Source: Alistipes sp. (GTDB lineage: Bacteria; Bacteroidota; Bacteroidia; Bacteroidales; Rikenellaceae). Taken from it: a DNA stretch of 12,870 bases. Location of the stretch: NCBI GenBank assembly GCA_017501025.1, contig JAFVXS010000080.1:1-12870 (forward strand), written 5' to 3'. The stretch's first letter is position 1, and each line of letters starts with the position of its first letter. The notes beneath the pieces were generated by a model. The model saw nothing but the letters and a program-made list of their open reading frames with translations. It did not search any database and was not told the DNA's origin. Shown one piece after another: positions 5,665-11,607 of this stretch. Made by a program: the position numbers and the translations under genes.

Positions 5665-8655
5665 ATTGACTCCGTCGATATAGATGTCGAGAGGTTTGTC
5701 GAAACGGACGTGTCGCAGATATTTACTCTCTGTCACCGCCTCCATCGCATCGAGTCGCTCGACATCTATACTACCCTCGTTTGCATAGGGATTTATCGTG
5801 ATATATCCCACTCCAAATGAGGTCATATTCTGGAAGAAGTGCGTACCCTGACTCGGCTCGATACGGAAATTATCGAGACCGCACTCAACGATAACCTTTG
5901 CCTCCGAGATATCGCTCCACTTAATCGGCACACCCAACCACGGATCGCTCGAACCCCAACGACCAAAGCCCACCAACACATAGTTGCGATGAGCTGCACG
6001 CATAGCAGCATTCAATGCCGTAACCTCGTTTGCTATCTCTTGTGTCTTTGCCGGGTCGAAAGCCTCACGACGCAGATATACCACATCGCAAACGCCTTCG
6101 ATACGTCCCGTGCCCAATGCACTCTGCGATGTCAGCAACGCCCCATCGTCGGAGAGTTGCGACCAATCGACCGCCGTTGCTCCATCGCCTGCAATAGGGC
6201 GAATCTGCAACACATTGAATATCGCAACCTTACCACCTCTGTCGAGATTGGCAGCAAACTCTATCTCTACGCAGCACTTCATTTCGTGCTGTGCAATCTC
6301 CAACAAACGGCACAAAATCTCGGCAAGAGGGAAGGTGTTATACTTCAAAATATGGGCAAACGTAACAACCTTTATGCCCTCGGCAAGTGGAGAATCGACC
6401 AAACGCATACCCTGCATATCCCAAGTCGATGTCACGTGTTTCAAGTTGCGGAACTTCGTACACTCGGCTATCGGAATACGCTCCAAATTGACTGCATCAT
6501 CCAACGAGGTCTTAAACTTGTCGGGTTGCAGATTTAGGGCAAACATCGACTGCTGCGTATCACGCATAGCCAAAGCCGGAGTCGAAGTTTGCAATATATG
6601 ATTTGGGTATTTTGGGGAGAATCTCAACACCTGCTCTCCATCAACCACAGCCTTACCCAAACCGAATGCAACTTTGGCAATACCCTCTTCTGCACGCTCA
6701 TAACCAATCGGATAGAAATTGAGTGAACGTGCAACTCCCGACAAAGTAGGGAAGTAATATCCCGAATCTTCGGAGCCACAAATCTCCTCGATGACAATAG
6801 CCATTTTCTCTTCCGATATAACATTCGCCGTTGCTGCAATATAGGCACGCGACGAGGCAAAATAGACCGAAGCATAGACACTCTTTATCGCCTTCGACAG
6901 CAGTCGCAACTCCTGGTCTTCGTTTTCGGTATGCGGAATCATATAGGTCGAGTATATTCCCGCAAACGGCTGATAGTAAGAGTCTTCCAATTTGGATGAC
7001 GAGCGAATGGCGAGCGGTTTATGGACGTTGCGAATAAATGTCCTCAAAGCATCGACCAACTCCTGTGGCAGACTCGATGCTACAAATTCGGACAATATCT
7101 CGGCATCCGATATATCGGCATTGATAACATATTGCAGTCCGTTTTCTATAATAAACCTATCGAAAAATTCTGTTGTTATGACCAGCGTTCGTGGCACCAT
7201 CACTCGCACATTCTCCCACTCGTTGTAGAGGTTATACTTCTGCAAGATATGGTTCATAAATGCCAAACCACGAGCCTTACCACCCATCGAGCCATTACCA
7301 AGACGCGAAAACCATATTGCATCATTATAGGTTTCATTAGAGAATCGTGCAACAACGCCCAATGCCTGCTTTATACGATAATCGCGAATCTGATCGGTGA
7401 GCCATTGACGAATATCCTCAATCGTACGAAACTTATCGGCAGACATCTCCCTCATATGGCGACCCAGCGAGAATATACCGCGGGAGAAGAGCCACTTCGA
7501 GAGGTAGTTTCTCGACGATAACTCTTCGAGCAACTTATCAGGCATTTGACGCAGAAGTCGCTCCAAACCAAACAAATCACTTGCACGAGCAATCTCCTTG
7601 CCCGACTCCTCATCAAATATCACGAAATCACCAAATGCAAACGCACGTCCGATGTAGTCGCCAAGCTCGTGAACAAGAGTCTTTGAGTGCTTTACGATAA
7701 AGCCCACACCCAACTGCTCGGCAACCTCACGCATACTCTCCTGTGAAGATTGCATCAAAAATGGCATTTCAGGATTATCCGCCTTAACAAATCGACACAA
7801 ATCGATACCTGCATCCAACCTCTCATCGGCAGGCTTATCCCCACGATGCAGCACAAAGCCTACGTCCGATATAACGCCCAGCATATTGTGTTTATATCGC
7901 TCATAGAGCATTACGGCATCGTCGTAGTTCGTTGCCATCAAAATCTTTGGTCGGGCACGCTTACGCAGAATCTGCTGCTGCTCGTTAAGCGCATCGCGAA
8001 TTGAAGCACTATTTTGTTGCAACACCAACTTATATATTGCCGGCAGATAGGTCGAGTAGTAACGCACCGAGTCCTCCACAAGCAGGATAGTCTGAACGCC
8101 AACCTCCAACACATCGTGCTCTGCATTAAGGCTATCCTCCAACAGCTTGATTATGGCAATGATGAGGTCGGTGGAGTTGTTCCAGCAAAATACATAGTCT
8201 ATATCGGATGTGTCGCTCTCGTCAATTTTACGATATATCTCCTGCGAGAATGCTGTCAGCAACACGACAGGGGTTGTTGGCGAGAGTTGTTTCATCCGAT
8301 GCGAGAACTCGAAAACATCCATATCGCCGACATTATACATCGTGATTACCAAATCGAACGCCTCGCCACCCTCTACCAAATGTAGTGCCTCGATGGTCGA
8401 AGCTACTCGTGTGATTGACGGAGGATTACTCAAACTCAAATCGGAATACTCCTGTGTAATCTGCACCTCCAATCGCCCCTCCTCTTCGAGCATATAGTTA
8501 TCGTAACTGTTGCAGACGAACAAAATACGGCGGATTCTACGACTCATCAACGAGCCATAGTCAATACCGTTTTCATATTGCATTATATCCATAAGCGTTG
8601 CATTTGGTCTTACAAATTTAATTTTTTCTTGCGAGAAACTCGTCACATACGACAA
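5644..8655 (-). CDS. Receiver-domain / PEP-pyruvate-binding (PPDK_N ATP-grasp) fusion protein
   Basis: Up to 1003 residues. Residues 42-170 look like a receiver fold that has lost the acidic pair, phosphoacceptor Asp and Lys, retaining Thr134 in V-V-L-L-T-A-F. Residues 187-345 form a second receiver with all key positions: Glu194-Asp195 in L-L-V-E-D-S, phosphoacceptor Asp264 in V-I-S-D-V-G-F, Ser303 and Lys322. Residues 450-820 match the ATP-binding N-terminal part of pyruvate phosphate dikinase/PEP synthase: G-S-M-G-G-K-A-R-G at 455-463, A-I-R-S-S-S-K-L-E-D at 549-558, F-A-G-I-Y-S-T at 564-570 and L-Q-I-R-P at 816-820. The swivelling phosphohistidine domain and C-terminal PEP barrel are not recognisable, so it is probably not a complete PEP synthase despite likely being labelled so. 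Residues 850-1003 include G-R-W-G-S-S-D-P-W and G-T-H-F-F-Q-N. The longest frame starts with TTG at 8655; GTG at 8646 or ATG at 8592 are alternatives. Function unknown; a phosphorelay-controlled phosphotransferase is inference. Confidence 0.8.
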   Translation of the reverse strand: MSYVTSFSQEKIKFVRPNATLMDIMQYENGIDYGSLMSRRIRRILFVCNSYDNYMLEEEGRLEVQITQEYSDLSLSNPPSITRVASTIEALHLVEGGEAFDLVITMYNVGDMDVFEFSHRMKQLSPTTPVVLLTAFSQEIYRKIDESDTSDIDYVFCWNNSTDLIIAIIKLLEDSLNAEHDVLEVGVQTILLVEDSVRYYSTYLPAIYKLVLQQNSASIRDALNEQQQILRKRARPKILMATNYDDAVMLYERYKHNMLGVISDVGFVLHRGDKPADERLDAGIDLCRFVKADNPEMPFLMQSSQESMREVAEQLGVGFIVKHSKTLVHELGDYIGRAFAFGDFVIFDEESGKEIARASDLFGLERLLRQMPDKLLEELSSRNYLSKWLFSRGIFSLGRHMREMSADKFRTIEDIRQWLTDQIRDYRIKQALGVVARFSNETYNDAIWFSRLGNGSMGGKARGLAFMNHILQKYNLYNEWENVRVMVPRTLVITTEFFDRFIIENGLQYVINADISDAEILSEFVASSLPQELVDALRTFIRNVHKPLAIRSSSKLEDSYYQPFAGIYSTYMIPHTENEDQELRLLSKAIKSVYASVYFASSRAYIAATANVISEEKMAIVIEEICGSEDSGYYFPTLSGVARSLNFYPIGYERAEEGIAKVAFGLGKAVVDGEQVLRFSPKYPNHILQTSTPALAMRDTQQSMFALNLQPDKFKTSLDDAVNLERIPIAECTKFRNLKHVTSTWDMQGMRLVDSPLAEGIKVVTFAHILKYNTFPLAEILCRLLEIAQHEMKCCVEIEFAANLDRGGKVAIFNVLQIRPIAGDGATAVDWSQLSDDGALLTSQSALGTGRIEGVCDVVYLRREAFDPAKTQEIANEVTALNAAMRAAHRNYVLVGFGRWGSSDPWLGVPIKWSDISEAKVIVECGLDNFRIEPSQGTHFFQNMTSFGVGYITINPYANEGSIDVERLDAMEAVTESKYLRHVRFDKPLDIYIDGVNNRALIK

Positions 8656-8662
8656 AAAATCG

Positions 8663-8670
8663 TAATTTTG
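8663..8670 (+). promoter_or_regulatory. Possible -7 promoter element of the cysteine-protein/ridA pair
   Basis: TAATTTTG matches TAnnTTTG and ends 20 bases before the ATG at 8691. No TTG lies at the standard 19-21 bp upstream; the nearest, at 8629-8631, is 31 bp away. Either the -33 contact is weak or the promoter is activated. The leader would be very short, roughly 13 nt. Confidence 0.4.
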
Positions 8671-8699
8671 CCTAAAATTAATGGTAAATTATGGCAAAA
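8666..8699. repeat. 7-bp inverted repeat flanking a start codon
   Basis: TTTTGCC (8666-8672) and GGCAAAA (8693-8699) are perfect complements separated by 20 A/T-rich bases. The left arm overlaps the candidate -7 box and the right arm overlaps the ATG at 8691-8693. This is a possible operator; chance is not excluded for such short A/T-containing arms. Confidence 0.35.
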
Positions 8700-9158
8700 G
8701 TCAATACAGAGGAGCGTGTTACGCGTGCCAAAGAGTTCTTCCAATCGGGTTACAACTGTGCTCAATCGGTTGCAATGGCGTATGCTGATATCATAGGTGA
8801 GCAGCCCGAACTTATATCGAAGATGGCAGCCTCGTTTGGAGGCGGTATGGGTCGTCTGCGCGAGGTGTGTGGCACCGTAAGCGGAATGGCACTCCTTGCA
8901 TCGTGGTTAGAGCCCTGTCCGACAGCGACCGATGCCAATGCGAAACGTCGCAACTACGCCCTTGTGCAACACTTTGCCGAGGAGTTTCGCCGCCAGAACG
9001 GCAGCATAGTATGTCGCACACTGTTGGGTTTGGACCACGACAAAGATGAGCCTACACCGGCAGCACGCACAGCCGAGTACTATCGCAAACGCCCTTGCAA
9101 AGAGTTGGTTGGCGATGCAGCCCGAATTGTAGCAGAGTACTTAAACAACAAAGAATAA
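8691..9158 (+). CDS. C_GCAxxG_C_C family redox-type cysteine protein
   Basis: A 155-residue soluble protein with the cysteine pattern of the C_GCAxxG_C_C family (Pfam PF09719, putative redox-active protein). Cys23 is in S-G-Y-N-C-A-Q-S-V, Cys60 in E-V-C-G-T-V-S-G after the F-G-G-G-M-G loop (49-54), Cys108 in S-I-V-C-R-T-L-L-G, and Cys136 in R-P-C-K-E-L-V. Cys76 is an additional, probably non-family cysteine. The spaced cysteines suggest metal or disulfide chemistry, but I know of no established reaction. There is no signal peptide or membrane segment. The ATG at 8691 lies 35 bp from the longest start of the divergent gene. ridA starts 5 bp after the stop, so the two are almost certainly cotranscribed. 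Confidence 0.88.
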   Translation: MAKVNTEERVTRAKEFFQSGYNCAQSVAMAYADIIGEQPELISKMAASFGGGMGRLREVCGTVSGMALLASWLEPCPTATDANAKRRNYALVQHFAEEFRRQNGSIVCRTLLGLDHDKDEPTPAARTAEYYRKRPCKELVGDAARIVAEYLNNKE

Positions 9159-9163
9159 AATCT

Positions 9164-9541
9164 ATGAAAAATCGTGTAATCGCAAGTCCATTGGCACCAA
9201 AGGCCGTAGGACCCTACTCGCAGGCTATCGTTGCCGATGCGACAATCTACATCTCGGGACAACTTCCAATCGATGGTGCTACATCGACTATGCCCGAAAC
9301 CATCGAAGAGCAGACCAAACAGTCGCTCACAAACCTCGGACACATCCTTCGTGAGGCGGGATATGACTACTCCGACGTAGTAAAGACCACCGTTCTGCTT
9401 GCCGACATCAAAGATTTTGCTGCGATGAACGGCGTCTATGCAACCTATTTTGCCGAGCCATTCCCTGCACGTGTCTGCTACCAAGTGGCAGCTCTGCCTA
9501 TGGGTGCAAAGGTCGAAATCGACTGCATTGCCGTAAAGTAA
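9164..9541 (+). CDS. ridA: RidA family enamine/imine deaminase
   Basis: A 125-residue member of the RidA/YjgF/YER057c/UK114 family, which hydrolyses reactive enamine/imine intermediates such as 2-aminoacrylate made by PLP enzymes. The family acts as a cytoplasmic trimer. Visible motifs are A-V-G-P-Y-S-Q-A (14-21, with Tyr18), I-S-G-Q-L-P (30-35), and the C-terminal signature P-A-R-V-C-Y-Q-V-A-A-L-P-M-G-A-K-V-E-I (101-119). The signature includes Arg103 at the position that binds the substrate carboxylate. The ATG at 9164 is chosen because it gives the canonical N-terminus and lies 5 bp after the upstream stop. An in-frame ATG at 9095 would overlap the preceding gene and add 23 non-family residues. 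A strong intrinsic terminator follows 17 bp after the stop. Confidence 0.95.
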   Translation: MKNRVIASPLAPKAVGPYSQAIVADATIYISGQLPIDGATSTMPETIEEQTKQSLTNLGHILREAGYDYSDVVKTTVLLADIKDFAAMNGVYATYFAEPFPARVCYQVAALPMGAKVEIDCIAVK

Positions 9542-9558
9542 TTCACACCTATAAACAG

Positions 9559-9602
9559 ATAGGGCAACCGACCTCTTGCTGGTTTGGTTGCCCTATTTTT
9601 TT
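9559..9602 (+). terminator. Rho-independent terminator after ridA
   Basis: ATAGGGCAACC (9559-9569) and GGTTGCCCTAT (9586-9596) form a perfect 11-bp stem. Extra ACC/GGT pairing occurs inside the loop, and a run of seven T follows (9596-9602). This is a textbook intrinsic terminator for the rightward pair. Read leftward, the hairpin is followed by CTGTTTAT rather than a T-run, so it is weaker for uvrC. The uvrC stop codon (9593-9595) lies inside the right arm. Confidence 0.93.
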
Positions 9603-11419
9603 GTCTCGAAATACTCCTTGATTTTCGTGGCACGACTCGTTCCGACGACAGCCGACAACTCTTCGAATGTAGCAGATGACACGGCTGCAACGGTACGGAA
9701 ATGTTTGATAAGTTGTTCTATCGAGCGTTTTCCTACGCCTGCGATATCATCCAATTCGCTATGTATGAACGATTTGCTACGGCGATTGCGGTGGTGCGTA
9801 ATACCAAAACGGTGAGCCTCGTCGCGTATATGGCAGATAACCCGCAATGGCTCACCCGTACGCGAAAGATAATAAGGAGTCGGGTCATTCGGATAGAATA
9901 CCTCCTCCAAACGCTTTGCCAGACCAATAATCGGCACCTTATCCTCGATTCCCAACTCGCACAGCACGGCATAAGCACTCGACAGCTGTCCCTTTCCGCC
10001 ATCGACAACAATCAAATCGGGCAACGATTGCTCTTCGTTCAGCAACCGCGAGTAGCGTCGCATCAAAATCTCACGCATCGAGGCGAAATCATCCGCTCCG
10101 ACAACGCTCTTTATATTGAAGTGGCGATACTCGCTCTTGGCAGGTCGTCCATCGCGGAACACCACACACGATGCCACAGGATTTGTACCCTGCAAATTGG
10201 AGTTATCGAAGCACTCGATATGTCGGGGTTCGCGTGGCAGATGCAATTCACGCTGCATTGCCGCCATAAGTTGGGCAGTATGGCGTTCAGGATTTTTTAT
10301 GGCAAGATTCTTCAACCGTTCTGCTCGGAACAGACGCGCCGAGCGGAGTGCAAACTCAACCAATTGATGTTTTTCGCCTCGCTGTGGTACAGCAAACCTC
10401 ACATTCGGGAACATAGCAGTATCGGGCATTGTCGAGACAAGCACCTCGCGAGCCAACTCACCGCCGACAAGCACAGCCTCGCGGATATGATTTATTGCAA
10501 ACGTAATCAGCGTAGTATCATCCGATTCGACACCTGCACGCAACATTATGGTCTGGATGGCAGTCACCGTACCCTGCACCACACGCACAAAGTTGCAATA
10601 TGCCTCGTCGCCCTCCGTATAGAGTCCGAATACATCCACATCGCCAATAGTCGGGCTGACAATCACCGAGCGTGAGCAGTAGTTATCCAACGCATCGAGA
10701 CGTGTTTTAAGTCGCTGTGCCTCCTCAAATCGCAAATCGGCAGCAGCACGCGACATCTCACCCTCCAAATATGCACGCACATCACGCAAATTGCCCTTCA
10801 ACGCCGCAATAGCCATATCGACGACCGCTGCATACTCCTCACGACTCTGACAGCCTATACACGGAGCCTTACAGTTGCCCAACTGCTGTTGCAGGCAACT
10901 GCGGAAACGACCTTTTGCGATAGCCTCCGTAGTCAATGCCAAACGGCACCTACGCAGTGGCAATGCACCCTTCAAAAACTCCAACATCGCCCTCTGTGCA
11001 GCAACCGAACCATAGGGGCCAAAGTATTGTGAGCCGTCGCGTACCAACTGACGCACCGACTCGATACGTGGGAACTCCTCGTTCCGCACCACTATCCACG
11101 GATAGCTCTTATCGTCTTTGAGCAGGATATTATAACGGGGTTGCAATGACTTGATGAGCGAATTTTCCAACAACAGTGCATCGCTCTCGCTATCGACCGT
11201 AATATAACGCAACGAGGCAATGTGTCGCACCATCACTCGCACCTTCGGAGTGTGGTCGTTACGCTCTACGAAGTAGGAGCTGACCCTACGACGCAGATTC
11301 TTCGCTTTGCCCACATATATCACCTCCCCTTCGCTATTCGAGAAGAGGTAACATCCGGGCGTAAGCGGCAACATCGCCACCTGCTCTTTGAGCGTAATAT
11401 TCCCCAACTCCTTTGTCAT
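9593..11419 (-). CDS. uvrC: UvrABC system protein C (excinuclease subunit UvrC)
   Basis: A 608-residue UvrC, normal length, which makes both incisions in nucleotide excision repair after UvrAB damage recognition. The GIY-YIG nuclease is N-terminal (P-G-C-Y-L-F at 21-26, I-Y-V-G-K-A-K-N-L at 34-42, Glu85 in L-L-L-E-N). Cys158, Cys175, Cys183 and Cys187 match the cysteine set reported to hold an iron-sulfur cluster in UvrC. A UVR motif that contacts UvrB lies near 216-250 (L-R-F-E-E-A-Q-R-L). The RNase H-like nuclease has Asp405 in C-F-D-N-S-N and Asp473 in V-V-D-G-G-K-G-Q-L. Tandem helix-hairpin-helix motifs occupy 555-605. The ATG at 11417-11419 is preferred over one 20 codons upstream because the promoter at 11438-11469 lies within that extension. 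The stop is embedded in the convergent ridA terminator. Confidence 0.97.
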   Translation of the reverse strand: MTKELGNITLKEQVAMLPLTPGCYLFSNSEGEVIYVGKAKNLRRRVSSYFVERNDHTPKVRVMVRHIASLRYITVDSESDALLLENSLIKSLQPRYNILLKDDKSYPWIVVRNEEFPRIESVRQLVRDGSQYFGPYGSVAAQRAMLEFLKGALPLRRCRLALTTEAIAKGRFRSCLQQQLGNCKAPCIGCQSREEYAAVVDMAIAALKGNLRDVRAYLEGEMSRAAADLRFEEAQRLKTRLDALDNYCSRSVIVSPTIGDVDVFGLYTEGDEAYCNFVRVVQGTVTAIQTIMLRAGVESDDTTLITFAINHIREAVLVGGELAREVLVSTMPDTAMFPNVRFAVPQRGEKHQLVEFALRSARLFRAERLKNLAIKNPERHTAQLMAAMQRELHLPREPRHIECFDNSNLQGTNPVASCVVFRDGRPAKSEYRHFNIKSVVGADDFASMREILMRRYSRLLNEEQSLPDLIVVDGGKGQLSSAYAVLCELGIEDKVPIIGLAKRLEEVFYPNDPTPYYLSRTGEPLRVICHIRDEAHRFGITHHRNRRSKSFIHSELDDIAGVGKRSIEQLIKHFRTVAAVSSATFEELSAVVGTSRATKIKEYFETKK

Positions 11420-11437
11420 AACCCATAGATTCGTATG

Positions 11438-11469
11438 CAAATATACGATTTTCGATGTGAAATGCAAAA
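11438..11469 (-). promoter_or_regulatory. Bacteroidota-type promoter for uvrC
   Basis: On the reverse strand, TTTTG (11469-11465) is followed after exactly 19 bp by TATATTTG (11445-11438), a full match to the TTTG / TAnnTTTG consensus. Transcription should start near 11430, leaving a leader of only about 10-14 nt before the ATG at 11419. No LexA-like box was recognised, so damage control is not evident. Confidence 0.8.
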
Positions 11470-11548
11470 CTTGCTCCATCCCTACCCTATATATAAATAG
11501 GTATCGTCCATTGCCACCTCGCCATCCTCCGTCCTACATTCGCTCGAC

Positions 11549-11584
11549 AAAAAAAAGGACGCCCCCTCCGAAGAGAGAGCGTCC
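11549..11584 (-). terminator. Rho-independent terminator with UUCG tetraloop for the repeat-protein gene
   Basis: On the reverse strand GGACGCTCTCTC (11584-11573) pairs with GAGGGGGCGTCC (11568-11557) in a 12-bp stem that includes two G-U pairs. It is closed by a C(TTCG)G tetraloop and followed by eight T (11556-11549). It starts 24 bp after the stop codon of the leftward gene at 11608 and insulates uvrC from read-through. Confidence 0.93.
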
Positions 11585-11607
11585 GTAAGAGTTATTGATT
11601 AAGTAGA

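Noticed and set aside
5839..6537. 232-codon open frame on the + strand opposite the receiver/ATP-grasp gene
   Set aside because: The composition is unlike a folded protein, and the opposite frame carries clear PPDK-type motifs.
9095..9163. Longer ridA start at 9095
   Set aside because: It overlaps the upstream gene by more than 60 bases and adds non-family residues; the ATG at 9164 gives canonical RidA.
9701..10675. 324-codon open frame on the + strand opposite uvrC
   Set aside because: It lies wholly inside an unmistakable uvrC, is rich in Cys/His/Arg in no domain pattern, and has no family resemblance. It is a codon-bias shadow.
11486..11501. CCTAT/ATAGG short palindrome between the uvrC promoter and the leftward terminator
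   Set aside because: Five-base A/T-containing arms with no neighbouring signal; expected by chance.
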